Assembly (NCBI GenBank): GCA_002633005.1 | Contig: NMRA01000057.1 | Coordinates: 757,974 to 821,973, forward strand | Length of the DNA: 64,000 nucleotides | Source: Phoronis australis | Taxonomy: Eukaryota; Phoronida; Phoronidae | Reading direction: 5' to 3' | Part shown: positions 34,801 to 47,060 of the stretch, piece by piece | Layout of the letters: each line of letters begins with the position of its first letter | How positions within the stretch are numbered: the first letter of the stretch is position 1 | The notes under the pieces: model-generated | Told to the model about the DNA's origin: nothing | The model's input: only the letters and a program-made list of their open reading frames with translations | Databases searched by the model: none | Translations under genes and position numbers: made by a program

Positions 34801-37800
34801 TCAAAATCCTGGATCCGCCTCTAAGCCTGGCTATAATGCAAAATCTTGTAACGTCTTGCTCAACACTTTCCGTAAGTGTGCGTACAGCAAAACAACCCGT
34901 ACAGATCCCCAAGGTGGGGGTTTAGATCCTTACTTTCGTACAAGTCAACATGGGTTGTTTCTTGGAGGGGGTTGTTCGGAAAATCCTGGGTACAACCAAA
35001 TTCAGTGCATTTGGTAACGTTGCCACTTGCCTATGCATGAAAGTTTGTCAGCAGCCACGTTGAAGCCAATCGGACAAGAACATATGAAGCTACCGAGGGT
35101 GTTGGTACACGTTTCTTGACAACCGCCATTTAGCGTAGCACACTCGTCGATGTCTGAAAAATGCCAAAACTCATGAACACCAAAATACGAATACTCTTTA
35201 ATCAATGATGACAAAGTGCAAATTGTTGTTTTTGCACCTTATTCACCACCAAACAGCAAACAATAGGGCCATCCTTATTCATTGGTTATTGATGTGGAGT
35301 GGATGCAGCGTTTGTCAGAGGTGCCATCAAACTCCTGATAAAGTTTCTGATGGCAAGCTTAAGCTAGACCTACTTTATTTCTTTTTATAAGTTATTGTAT
35401 GTCATTAATTATCGATAGAGTAGTTTTACCGGCTGTGTCCAATGAGCATGCGCACACAATAAATATATTGATTTTATAATAATCGTCATCATCTCTGGAT
35501 AAAAATTCAATACAACGTGCACCAATTCAAAATATACATGTATAATCTCACGATAGTAAATGAAACCATTTTTTCAGTTTTCATAATTTTAAAAGCTAGA
35601 TCAACTGCCATTGATTTTTGCAAACGGAATCTGATAACTCAGAGTCTTTGATTTGAACAAACAACTCACGCCGTTTAACAAGCCCGTGCGGTCATATTTT
35701 GCTCCTATGGCAAACGCTAACGCCCCCCAAACTCATTGTACAAGTACAATCTTACTTCTCGTCTATTTCACATAAAAGACAATACATGTACATCAAACAA
35801 TAAATGTGCCTGCATTCAAATTTATAAGTAGGCATGGGAGTGGTTAAAAATAATATACTGCACTCGACTTTGGCCTATTGACATATATTAACAACGACTT
35901 CAGCACCCAACTCGGGGAAAACAAAAATTATGGACTCCAACCCTCACCAACGCTCAAAAGTTTTGAACAAATTATGAAAACTTACGAAGTCTGGGATATG
36001 GGCAAACTTGAGGTACGCTTTTCACGACAACTGCAGGGATAAGACACCCACCAAGAACCCCGGATAACAATCATGTGGTGACGCGTGAGCATGAGATTTT
36101 TTAAAATAAAACTTTGGCCTTTGTCACTCATTAATAAAAGTAAGACGCAAGTGGTGCATTAGCAGGGGACAGAACGAGAATTGGTTGAAATCCCAAAACG
36201 AGGTTTAGTACCTCAATATACTGTTTATATAACACCGACAAACAAATGTATACGATCTGTGACTTTTACAAAACGGTTCCCGTTCGGTTTTCGCGATCAG
36301 ATTGAAGTACCTTGGTGTACTAGGGGTCTCAAAGGAAAACTAAGAGCCCAGTAACACACAGGTCATTCGTAGTAAAAAGTCGAGTGGCGTTTGATTAAGC
36401 ATTGTGTAATCTGCGCAAGGAGTGTAGTACAATTGGAGTGTTCACCGGTGGATTCGATGTTATCGCTACTACTAGCGCCGCCTAGTAGCAAATAAGCAAT
36501 GGTCAAGTACAACGCACAGGAGACAATAGGGAAGGAACCCTTTTGCAGAGCAAAAAACTCCCCAAATTCATTCTCGAAAACACCAGAAATGTCATTTTTA
36601 CGTTTCCTAAGTAACCAGAAAGGCAAGGATTTTGTGATTCAATAAAGGATATGTTGTCTACATACCCATGGCCATGAGTCAATACGACCGGTGACGGCCA
36701 CAGGATCTCAAGTCTATCTTTGAGACAAATTGGAGAATCTGTGAGTCTGAGTGACGAAGAAATCGACATAATTTTATTATGCCAGTTAGCCCAAGTTAAG
36801 CCAACACCATTGCGTCCGAATGAAAAGTCGCCAATGATTTTGGGCGGCGGCCCTAAAAATTATCCCTGGAACGACACTTGTAATGAAAACTTGGAAAATA
36901 CCCTGGATGGCACTGACATAACCACCGGTGCATGGCCACTGGTCATTACAAAAAGTGCTTGGGGCATGCACAAAGCGAGGACCAAATCACATCACCACAT
37001 CAGCATATGTTGTCAATGGTCAGGGGCATCTGGCAACCAAAATGTGTTAGGCTCAACACCCAAGTGGCACACTCCTTGATTTTTATCTGTTTTGCACTCC
37101 TTCCATGTACCCCTTGCCTTTGCCACCTGGGCGCAACTACCTCCCTCCCATCCGGACCCCAGGAGCAATCACTAAAATCATTGGGTTCATGGAGGCATCA
37201 AATGTAATTAGGAGCGGTAATTTGCCTTATTAAACATGAACTAAAACCATGGCTAATTTGAATGGAGCTTCAGGAGACAAAGGAAAAATTTTACTGTCTA
37301 TCATACTGTAATGTTGACAAAACACACATTTTCATTCTCACTTGATTTTAGGTGAATGCAAATATAGGCCTATCTTTCCATTATAATCACACAGTAATTT
37401 TATTTCTCATCGAGCGTCGTTAAAATATGAATTTATCTGTGTTTACATGTTTCGGACTCCCACTGCTAAGTAAGTTTTGCTTATTCGCCTCTTGGGTCGC
37501 TAGTTTTTCGTCCGATAACCATTGCGGCGAATGGGAGTGGGACATCTTATCGTACTACAATCCTTGATCTGAATAACAAACTAAACGGTACATAGTTTTG
37601 GTGAAAGACGCAAGTTTCCGACCGCAAGCCCCATCTCGTTTCATAAACCTGTCGACACGTTCTGAGAACGGCATTGGTGTGAAAGGACCCAAAAGTTCTA
37701 GTTATATTGCTGCTTATAACCGGTGATAATCGCTGAAGTTTTAAGACGAAAAGGTAAGCGGGCATAAGTGACATCCTATTAGCTAGGGTTGACAGCTAAC

Positions 37801-40063
37801 TTCCGGCTATCAAAACTCTGTGGTAGGATGCGTGACCCCAACACTTCAAAGACAATTGTCACTCGCCTTTGCAATTTCTGAAGTCATCTTCCAATTCATA
37901 ACCTTTATTGCATTTACACTTGTAACTTCCCAGCGTGTTTATACACTTGTGCTCGCACCCGCCTTCCTGAATTAGGCATTCGTCGATATCTGTAATAATA
38001 ATTAAGAAAACTCAATCGCTTAACTTTTAACGATGTATTGCATTTTAGGTAACACATTGAGAGCACAATCGCCGAGACACCAGTGTAAGCCTGTTCTTGA
38101 ATTGCGGATTACTTTTAACCGAGATGTCTCCACCAAATGCAGAATCAAAATGGCCCGATATTAATGTACAAATTGTTGCTCTACGCAAAAACAGCAGTTC
38201 AGAAAATCTTTTATTGTACTGAGTGTTGGTACTTGAAAAAATGAGTTAGTGCTGATGAAAACAACAGATTCAAATGAAACATATTTGTCGTGTCCGTGCA
38301 CGGAGGTCACCAATGAACATGTTTGCCGTAAAAGGGTCTTTCCTTGTATTTATCCAATACTGAATAGAACGGGACCTTTCGTAAAATATTCACCAGTATG
38401 TTTTCTTGCGTGTGACCGTCAGGTACTTAATCCAACAGGAAAAACTTTCTTTACTCACCAGTTTTACCTGGTGGGCCAGACCGACCAGGATTACCAACAC
38501 TGCCTGTCTTGCCCGTTGATCCCATGCGACCTTTAACGCCAGTTTCTCCCTTTTCCCCTGACTTCCCTGGCGAACCAGGTGGTCCCCAACCACCGTATCC
38601 CCCCGGTTCACCAGCCTGTCCGACATCTCCCTTAGGACCCTTTTCGCCCGGCGGGCCTGGTGGTCCCGGTACACCAATAAAACCCTGTGGTCCGAATTTT
38701 CCTTGTTGTCCAGTTGCTCCAGCTGGGCCTTGTGGTCCGTAGGCACCAGGGGGTCCACTTCCTCCCGGCGGACCCGATGAGCCTTTGTTTCCCATTCGCC
38801 CTTGCGTACCCTAAAATTAAAACATGGTGCTGTGAAGTTAGGCTTTGCTTTCGATATACTCCAAAACTATAATTGGTGATGTTTCCAGTGGCTGCTCATA
38901 TTTGAGAAAATCCCGTCCAGTAACACCAAGTAATTATTTCGTGTGTGATAGAGTCAACAAGGTAACCGCTTCGTGGCCATTATGTGCCTTCCATGACTGT
39001 ACTTACCTGCTGTCCTTGTCCCCCTACTCTCCCGTATGGTCCTGGGGGTCCTTGTATTCCCGGAGGTCCGGATGGCCCCGCAGCTCCGGGTGCCCCTATG
39101 GAACCAGGAGGGCCAACAATCTCTTCAAGAAAAGAAAACATATACAGGAATTGTAGCCTACAAAATCGAAGCCTATAGTGTAGTTGTCACTCCGCAGTTC
39201 TGAACCCGTAGTAATATCAAATGCAGGTAGAAATGTCACCAGCACAGTTTGCACAACCCTGGCCTGTGCTTGTTGTCACCGTGGCGAAATCGACTTGGTA
39301 AAATGTCCCGTTACCATGCATCATGGAAATTGTTACTATGTTTGAGTACCAGTAACATATAACGATACTGCCAAATCGATATCCGGATACTGTCTCGATA
39401 CTGAACTTAACCTGCATGGGTATAGTAAAACTAGTCAATTTGGGACATATTTGGTCTTTTAGCCCTGGGATATACTCGACTACGTGTTTTGAGGAGATGT
39501 GGTTCTGGGAAAGTGAGATACACACGGCCCTCGATCTTAGCGATTCAGTGTTGCAATGTTACTATTTGTGAGCTTGAGTTCGACTTCACGCTGGCTAGAT
39601 TTAGTTCATGCAGCAAGTAACTGAATTGGAAAATAAAGCGTGGGAACATCGAGCCAGTCACATTAGTTCAACTACTGAGTTGTTTTCGTTTCGTTTCCTT
39701 TACTGCATCAGTATTTCTGGAACTCGGTATAATACCTGCACCGGAAATCGGTAGCCCCAACCCTACGCATTGATTCCTTGCTCACACCAAAAACATTCAC
39801 AGAATTTTAGTGACGTCAGCCCTGATTGGTCACTAAGCTCGTAAGCCCACTGTTTCGCAATAGTGGGCTTCATTAAAGAGGATAAACTTAGTTAATTGAG
39901 TATTATTGTTGAACTTTAGAATGTTCTTGATTTGATTTACATGTATACTTATGCAGTGACACCCCATAACTGGTGCGATTGGACACGTACCTTGACTCTT
40001 GACATTTAAGCACAAACTCAAGAAGACAGTCAAGTACTTCATGTTCGAAGGGTTCCTCACAAT
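31668..40063 (-). CDS. Gene C: collagen/EGF type I membrane protein without IgGFc domain, complete model
   Basis: Seven minus-strand exons join in frame to 363 codons plus stop: 39991-40042 (exon to 40063), 39007-39122, 38459-38810, 37867-37989, 35031-35153, 33273-33392 and 31668-31873. Order: signal peptide [17 protein letters not shown], about 50 Gly-X-Y triplets over two exons, three EGF units starting DIDEC, DIDEC and DVNEC, then a membrane helix and a short basic tail. The start exon has an acceptor 21 bases before the ATG, so a noncoding exon lies upstream. The two donors after the first two EGF exons are GC rather than GT. It is the smallest member of the B-C-D cluster and matches the membrane-proximal half of the others. 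Whether it lost the IgGFc part or is the older form is open. The intron 35154-37866 is about 2.7 kb; its ORFs are not convincing. Confidence 0.87.
33273..33392 (-). CDS. Gene C exon 6: shortened EGF and linker
   Basis: This 120-bp phase 1-1 exon reads [12 protein letters not shown], then [12 protein letters not shown] and a linker. It ends at a GTGAGG donor. It is the same truncated EGF form seen before the membrane exon of genes B and D. Confidence 0.82.
34685..34822. mobile_element. Short TIR element (GGCGGAT ends)
   Basis: Begins AGTGGCGGATTTAGAGGGGG and ends CTGGATCCGCCTC, so it is a small relative of the TIR family. It lies in the gene C intron between exons 5 and 6. Confidence 0.5.
35031..35153 (-). 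CDS. Gene C exon 5: cbEGF, GC donor
   Basis: This 123-bp phase 1-1 exon reads [16 protein letters not shown], then [11 protein letters not shown]. The donor is ATAG|GCAAGT, a perfect GC-donor consensus. Confidence 0.88.
37867..37989 (-). CDS. Gene C exon 4: cbEGF, GC donor
   Basis: This 123-bp phase 1-1 exon reads [16 protein letters not shown] and so on to NCKG. The donor is AAAG|GCGAGT. The only nearby GT would give phase 2 and break the frame of the next exon. Confidence 0.85.
38459..38810 (-). CDS. Gene C exon 3: collagen, second part
   Basis: This 352-bp exon (phase 0 to 1) is unbroken Gly-X-Y apart from its first residues. It includes [10 protein letters not shown] and [10 protein letters not shown] charged triplets and ends GPPGKTG. 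Pro-rich plus-strand ORFs here are antisense shadows. Confidence 0.9.
39007..39122 (-). CDS. Gene C exon 2: collagen, first part
   Basis: Starts EIVGPPG and runs in unbroken Gly-X-Y to QQ, phase 1 to 0, donor GTAAGT. The end 39122 is used because phase 1 matches exon 1; an acceptor two bases later would give phase 0. Confidence 0.83.
39991..40063 (-). CDS. Gene C exon 1: 5' UTR end and signal peptide
   Basis: ATG at 40040-40042, then [16 protein letters not shown] to a GTACGT donor, phase 1. The acceptor TATTACAG ends at 40064. Confidence 0.8.
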
Positions 40064-41347
40064 CTGTAATAATATAATCACTGTGTTAGTTGGAACTCGA
40101 AAATTTTTAAATGCACGAAAATTATTTTGTTTTGAGCTTCTTCCGGTTTTGCAGTCAGTCCAAAAAGACATTTCTATCGTGGGTGAAACCCAGTCATGCT
40201 AGGGTCTCTTACATTTAATGGAACCTAAACATCAAAAAGCCATGGAAAAATGGGAGCACGTTAATTCGTTATAACGCGGTACGTGTAGCCTACCTTCAGC
40301 TGTATGGCAGTCTTATGTATGTACTCATTTAACGCTGCCAGGCACTTTCATTGTAAACATTCCTCAGGTTCATATATATGTAACGATTACTTCCTATATT
40401 CCTAAGATTTCCTCAGCGTACCTTCTACCCGTTTTGAGCCATACTCATTTAACCGGCTGTAGGTTGTACACAAGCGAGTTCAAATGTTCATCGCTGAATG
40501 GCAGCTATTGAGTGAAAGCTCTTGTGTTATATAATCAAGATCGTTTTGTTTGCCGTATTCGTCGCGAAGCGGCTTATAATATCGTAATATTTGTATGCGG
40601 TCTGACATTGGCGCTTTCCGTAGACGAAAAGCACGTACCGGTACTCGCGCTGCGCTTCCAATGCATTGTTATATCTCGCGAAGATATGCGTAATCTTGCT
40701 TTTCTCGTAACAATCTAGTCCACGGAACGCAGCGCTGGGTAGGTGTTCATAACGCCAGCCAGTGACACTTTCTTGCAGAATGGTGAATGTTGGCTAAGAC
40801 CCTTTTGTCCACCTGACGTCACACGCATGCTGGCGCCCCCGGTGGAGGTTATGAGACTTCGCACTGGTCCTTCAGCCAGTGTAGAGCCTAGCTGGTAACT
40901 CGACTCGGGATGATGACATCATCTATATCGAAGATACTCTATACCGATATGTTTGTTTGTATGCCAGGCCACAGACAGTGCTGTTCTTGAATGAAATTAT
41001 TTACGGATATTTAGACAAATCTTTGGCAAATGAGAGTCGATTTTCAGAGAACATTTTGGCCTACATAACTTTCAAAATTTTAAAGAAAAATAAAATAATC
41101 GAATGCTCGGCCACATTCCACTGACAGACAGCAGGCGTCTTATCACTGCCGTAAATCAGGAGAAGCTGAAACGTAAACACATACTTGTAACGTGGCCATT
41201 CGCGTACCGTAGTGTACGCACTGGACTTCAGACACTCAACTGAGCAAATTTATTTATCATGCCGCAACCTCAGAATTCACCATGTAACATATCACAACTA
41301 CATTTTTAATTCTTAAATTTTGAGGATTGACGAAAGTTATGATACAT
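40064..41347. other. Upstream of gene C, no gene seen
   Basis: It should contain the noncoding first exon and promoter of gene C, which I could not place. Confidence 0.35.
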
Positions 41348-42320
41348 CAGTGGCGGATCTAGGATATCACAAGGGGGGAGGGGCAACATTTTGTCCGGCT
41401 GTAAGCATTTGCGCAAAGTGAACCACAATTGTAGATGCCCATAGCACCGAATGGGGAGAGGTCGGAAGGGGGGTTTGTCCCCCCTCCCGCCCAGGATTTT
41501 TTTCTGTTTTTACCTCTAAAAATCAAGCATTTTCCTTGATTCCTGAAGTATTATCCAAGAAAAGAAGGCAAAAAAACGGAGAACGTGTCAACCAGGAAAA
41601 AGCGCAAATTCGAACTCACGACCTGGCGGTCACTAGAGCGCGCATGCATTACCACTACACCACCACGAATTAACTACTAATCGTATACTAAGAGACCTAC
41701 TTGTTTATGGTCCACAGCGTTTGCGCGCGAAACCTACTTCTTTTTGTAATGCTTATTACACGCTTTATATTTTGTGCCGTCAATTCTTAACAAATTTGTC
41801 GTATTTAAAATAGTCTTCAGATGCCCAAAAGACCAAATCCGTTTTTCGTGTTGGCATTAATGACGGGATTGCTTTGGAAATCGTCCTAAGATAAGGTTTG
41901 ACAAAGAGAGTATTGCGAGTTTCTGAGTGATTCACTAAGGCTTCGATTAAAATTCAAATCTTACCAGCAGCTTCTGTTTTTTTCATCGTCACTCAGGTTC
42001 CATTTTCTTTAAAAATTGAAGTAAAATTTCTTCATTGCACAGTGGTGCAGACGACGGAAAAGGAGTCGTAGTGCGCAGTGCTACTGCCGGTCGCCTGGGA
42101 TATCGCGGGAGAGCTTATACTTAGCCATAGTTCCGTTACGAATTTGACACCCCCCAAACACTAAACCTGCACACATTTAAATCTTGTTTCATCCGTATAA
42201 TTTTAATTGCCGGGGTTAACTAATAAACTCAACATTTCCCTTCGCTCTTGCTGTTTTATTTTTTTTTGCGGCAGCCAAGGGGGAGGGGGGCCAGGCCCCC
42301 CCCCTAAATCCGCCTATGTG
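41348..42320 (-). mobile_element. TIR element (copy 2), about 970 bp, with tRNA-like segment
   Basis: Ends are CAGTGGCGGATCTAGG and CCTAAATCCGCCTATG, imperfect inverted repeats. The interior has no ORF of note, but carries a tRNA-like segment at 41605-41670 on the minus strand. It is highly similar to 49644-50670. Confidence 0.75.
41605..41670 (-). ncRNA. tRNA-derived segment inside TIR element
   Basis: On the minus strand it reads GTGGTGTAGTGGTAATGC, then GGTCGTGAGTTCGAAT. Both A-box and B-box are near consensus and the T-loop is TTCGAAT. It is not folded as a working tRNA. Confidence 0.55.
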
Positions 42321-42374
42321 AATAAACCACTGTGTTACCGGCTTTTGATGCTGGCAACAAAGGTAATTGATCGT

Positions 42375-43616
42375 GTGAGCGCATGCTAATTCAGTGTTTG
42401 CTGACAGAATGCTGTTGTGAAACAATTACACGATTTTTTATGCAATGGTCACATGTTAGGGGAATCTTTATTTAGAAATACAAATACATTATTCAAATCA
42501 TTGTTAATGTACAACCTTTGCCCTGATGGTCTGTGGAAGGGGAACCCGACTTCACGGCCCCGACAAGTAAGTAGATTTTCAGTTTCGTGGCTAATTCACG
42601 TAAATAATTACGTGCACATTATTTCTTTGGCTCATTATTGTAGTCTTTTCGTAACTGGAGGTTTAGTTTCCAATTCAAGCAGGTTGTGTTCATGCCAATC
42701 CCGGGCGACCGCGACGGGCATGATCGGGTTCGGAGCCACTGGCCAGGATAACGAGTCAGTCCGACCGCGCCGGGACTGATCGGGTTCCGAGCCACTGGCC
42801 GGGATAACAAGCGTTTTATGTGTTTAGAACTCAAAAAATCACAAGTCTAAACAACACAGATCTAGGTTCTTTTGTCTGTATTTCACGGAAGAATACTTCG
42901 AATTTATCTCAGAACAGACCCCAAACTCCTGCTACGGACCTTGGTAAATTGGCCTACCGAACTTTGCAGGTTACGGTGTGTCCAAATAGCAATGAATTCG
43001 TAACAGCGAAATGAAACAACGCGTTTTTTTAAGAACTCAGTGTATTTTTAAGGGTTTTACATTGAAGTTTGGTGATTTATTGGTGTTAAACGAAGAATTC
43101 AAGCGATAAGCTGACACCAGTAACCCGTGTTGTGAACTGCTGAACAGACTGCGTGTGAAACCAATGACGTCATTTGATAATTTTAACACCTCCGTCTGCC
43201 GTCAGGTGTCAGGTAACGCAACCGAACGTGCCGTTATCGAGTAGAACTACTCGATCTAGATTGATACAAAATAGGTTGTTTTTTGGGTGGCGTTCTCCCT
43301 TAAACCCCACCTGAGTATTTTCAAGACTTCTGCTCAAATTATAATAATGTCCTTACTTAACGATTGGCTAATAAAAACCACATGATCTTATCTAATCATA
43401 TCAGTGGCTGTTACGATTTGCTCTCAGAAATTTAATAAAATCTTTGACCCCAGAACCAAAGTGGTAAACATCATCTAAAATCGATATTGACGTCAAAATA
43501 CATGTAAACAAGTTCGACCCCATGGTTTTAAAAGTACATATACACAAATTTTGGGCAACTTAAAAGGAACTATCTGTACTAATTACTTAATCAAAATTTA
43601 CTGTGACACAACTCCA
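42375..43616 (+). repeat. 1.24-kb repeat unit, copy 1
   Basis: Starts GTGAGCGCATGCTAATTCAG and runs to the gap edge (ACAACTCCA). The same sequence, with only scattered differences, is at 44061-45303. Within it a roughly 60-bp segment around CGGGTTCCGAGCCACTGGCC is tandemly doubled. Confidence 0.9.
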
Positions 43617-44060
43617 NNNNNNNNNNNNNNNNNNNNNNNNNNNNNNNNNNNNNNNNNNNNNNNNNNNNNNNNNNNNNNNNNNNNNNNNNNNNNNNNNNNN
43701 NNNNNNNNNNNNNNNNNNNNNNNNNNNNNNNNNNNNNNNNNNNNNNNNNNNNNNNNNNNNNNNNNNNNNNNNNNNNNNNNNNNNNNNNNNNNNNNNNNNN
43801 NNNNNNNNNNNNNNNNNNNNNNNNNNNNNNNNNNNNNNNNNNNNNNNNNNNNNNNNNNNNNNNNNNNNNNNNNNNNNNNNNNNNNNNNNNNNNNNNNNNN
43901 NNNNNNNNNNNNNNNNNNNNNNNNNNNNNNNNNNNNNNNNNNNNNNNNNNNNNNNNNNNNNNNNNNNNNNNNNNNNNNNNNNNNNNNNNNNNNNNNNNNN
44001 NNNNNNNNNNNNNNNNNNNNNNNNNNNNNNNNNNNNNNNNNNNNNNNNNNNNNNNNNNNN
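43617..44060. other. Assembly gap (444 N)
   Basis: Run of N between two near-identical repeat copies. Confidence 0.99.
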
Positions 44061-45303
44061 GTGAGCGCATGCTAATTCAGTGTTTGCTGACAGAAAGCTG
44101 TGGTAGTAAAACAATTACTCGATTTTATATGCTATGGTCACATGTTAGGGGAATCTTTATTTAGAAAAACAAATACATTATTCATATAATTGTTACTGTA
44201 CAACCTTTGCCCTGACGGTCTGTGGAAGGGGAACCCGACTTCGCGACCCCGACAAGTAATTAGATTTTCAGTTTCGTGGCTAATTCACGTAAATAATTAC
44301 GTGCACATTATTTTTTTGACTCACTATTGTAGTCTTTTCGTGACTGGAGGTTTAGTTTCCAATTCAGGCAGGTCGTGTTCATGCCAATCTCGGGCGTCCG
44401 CGACGGGCCTGAACGGGTTCGGAGCCACTGGACAGAATAAAGAGTCAGTCCGACCGCGCCGGGCCTGATCGGGTTCCGAGCCACTGGCCGGGAAAACAAG
44501 CGTTTTATGTGTTTAGAACTCAAATAATCACAAGTCTAAACAACACAGATCTAGGTTCTTTTGTCTGTATTTCACGGAAGAATACTTCGAATTTATCTCA
44601 GAACAGACCCCAAACTCCTGCGACGGACCTTGGTAAATTGTCCTACCGAACTTTGCAGGTTACGGTGTGTCCAAATACCAATGAATTCGTAACAGCGAAA
44701 TGAAACAACGCGTTTTTTAAGAACTCAGTGTGTTTTTAAGGGTTTTACATCGAAGTTTGGTGATTTATTGGTGTTAAACGATGAATTCAAGCGATAAGCT
44801 GACACCAGTAACCCGTGTTGTGAACCGCTGACCAGACTGCGTGTGAAACCAATGACGTCATTTGATAATTTTAACACCTCCGTCTGCCGTCAGGTGTCAG
44901 GTAACGCAACCGAACGTGCCGTTATCGAATAGAACTACTCGTTCTAAATTGATACAAAATAGGTTGTTTTTTGGGTGGCATTCTCCTTTCATCCCATCTG
45001 AGTATTTTCAAGACTTCTGCTCAAATTATAATAATGTACTTACTTAACGATTGGCTAAGAAAAACCACATGATCGTATCTAATCATATCAGTGGCTGTTA
45101 CGATTTGCTCTCAGAAATTTAATAAAATCTTTGACCCCAGAACCAAAGTGGTAAACATCATCTAAAATCGATATTGACGTCAAAATACATGTAAACAAGT
45201 TCGACCCCATGGTTTTAAAAGTACATATACACAAATTTTGGGCAACTTAAAAGGAACTATCTGTACTAATTACTTAATCAAAATTTACTGTGACACAACT
45301 CCA
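44061..45303 (+). repeat. 1.24-kb repeat unit, copy 2
   Basis: Begins exactly at the gap edge with GTGAGCGCATGCTAATTCAG and continues past ACAACTCCA into unique sequence. Nearly collinear with copy 1. Confidence 0.9.
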
Positions 45304-46329
45304 GTTTGAAGTTTACGGTTTTGGTTAAACGTAACGTTGTGCGGGAATCTAATGAACAATGATGTGACAATAATGCCAGAAAATACCAGAAAGATAATAT
45401 TTGCCTCTGAAGAGCTCCAGTGTGGCCCTTTTTGTGCCAAGCGTACATGTATTCATTAACGCAGTATCTGGTCTGAGATGTCGGTAATTTGCAATCATGC
45501 CACGGTATACATGTACACCTTGTTTTGGCCGGAGGTTTTTCAATCTGTTATGGCGTTGATTTGTAAGGTTTGCCATTGTTATGTCTCACAGGTCAAAAGA
45601 GTTTTGAAAAAGACAAAAAATACATCGAGCATGTTACGTTTACAGTATAACACTAGTGTAAACTTAAGTGCACTATTTTGTGCCGGTATTTCTTTCTCTG
45701 AAACAGTTAACAATTCGTACGTAAATATTCCTGTGCATGGTAGACTCAATTTAGATGCTGGACGAATAGTAGCCAGTTTCCACACAATACCAAACCCTAC
45801 TTATTGGAATTCTTCAAAAACATATTTTTGGATGTTAAATTCATGTTGCACTATTTTAAGAATAGAATTGAACTAATTTTGTTCTACAATAATAAATGCA
45901 AGTGTCAGTGTGTACGCCTTCATCCAGCGGATTTTTACCGTAAATATTGATGTATTGAACTGTCCAGGAGTAGGAATGCTTTGGCAACACAATAAAACAG
46001 GACTAAAACACGCAAAACATGCACCGTGGTTAGAATAACACGTGAAACACCCTGCTGTGCCATATTGCGTCAACGTGAGAAACATTAGTTTAAAACAAAC
46101 AACGCTAGTTTTCATGTTGTTTAAACACGAGCCTGTACCTACGGTAAAAGTATAATCTGCCACGGGCACAGGAATATAATGAATGGAGTATGTGCGGGTG
46201 AAGTTCATTATGGGGATTCTCCGGCGCCGTGACATTGACAAGTCAGTTTATTACATTTGAAAATTTATGAATTTATTGTGGTCAGAGCGATGCTGTTAAC
46301 ATATTATACGCTTTAGCATACACAAGCAA
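45304..46329. other. Intergenic, no gene supported
   Basis: A 132-residue plus-strand ORF at 45478-45876 has no recognisable domain or splice context. Confidence 0.35.
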
Positions 46330-47060
46330 AATTGCCACCTGTGAAATAAGGTCTGAGGCCACAGCAGATGCCTGGGTAGCCCACCCCAAAAATAAAGAAA
46401 ATGGGGTGAGTGGGGTTTGACGACGGTTTGTGGACTGTCAGTTATGCTTTTTTACAGGTGTCAGCGACAGCTGTACAAGCAAGGGTTTTGATTAACCCAA
46501 CCCAGTAATAATATCAAAATCAGGAACTGGTACTCAGTAGATGCTTGTGTAGCCCCCCAAAATAAAGAAACTGGGCTTGGTCGGGTTTGACGGCAGTTTT
46601 GTGGACTAAATGGATACGGAAGTGCCGCGATTTCGAAAGCACACTATGGTTGCTGAGTTTTGAATTCTTGGCGAGAATCCAGATACCCTTCAGACAAGTG
46701 GAAATACTAAAAAATCTGGTTGTTAATTACATATTTTAACCTAAATTTTTGGAATATTGTCTGGAAGGGCATTCGGATGACGATTTCCTTTCTTGCACCG
46801 GGGCAGTCGTGACTATACGATTTTAGGTAATGAAATGACCAAAATCGCACTTTTTGGTCATTTTTGTCTTATCAATTTTTTCCCGGTGGATGTAGCAAGG
46901 TAAAAAGACATGGCTTTGATGAATTTCTCCATTTTTTTAGGAGCCCCATAGAGTGTACTTTCTGTCAGGCATGCCTTTTTCAGGTGTTATCTACAGCTTT
47001 GCGAACAAGGGCTTTGATTAACCCAGATCAATGATAAGGTCAAAATCTGCCAAATGCTTC
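46330..47060. repeat. Degenerate local repeats
   Basis: A block containing AATAAAGAAA, GGGTTTGACG and TTTGTGGACT occurs near 46390-46440 and again near 46560-46600. GGGTTTTGATTAACCCA near 46481 recurs near 47010. The period is about 170-500 bases. Confidence 0.5.

Noticed and set aside
36720-37079. 119-residue plus ORF and opposing minus ORFs in a gene C intron
   Set aside because: Partly coding-like on both strands, but no domain, no consistent splice sites and no frame that joins gene C exons.
43551-44114. Long ORFs through 43617-44060
   Set aside because: They are open only because N codons have no stops. The same applies at 28256-28797 and 57200-58042.
45478-45876. 132-residue plus-strand ORF
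   Set aside because: AT-rich, no domain and no splice or promoter context.
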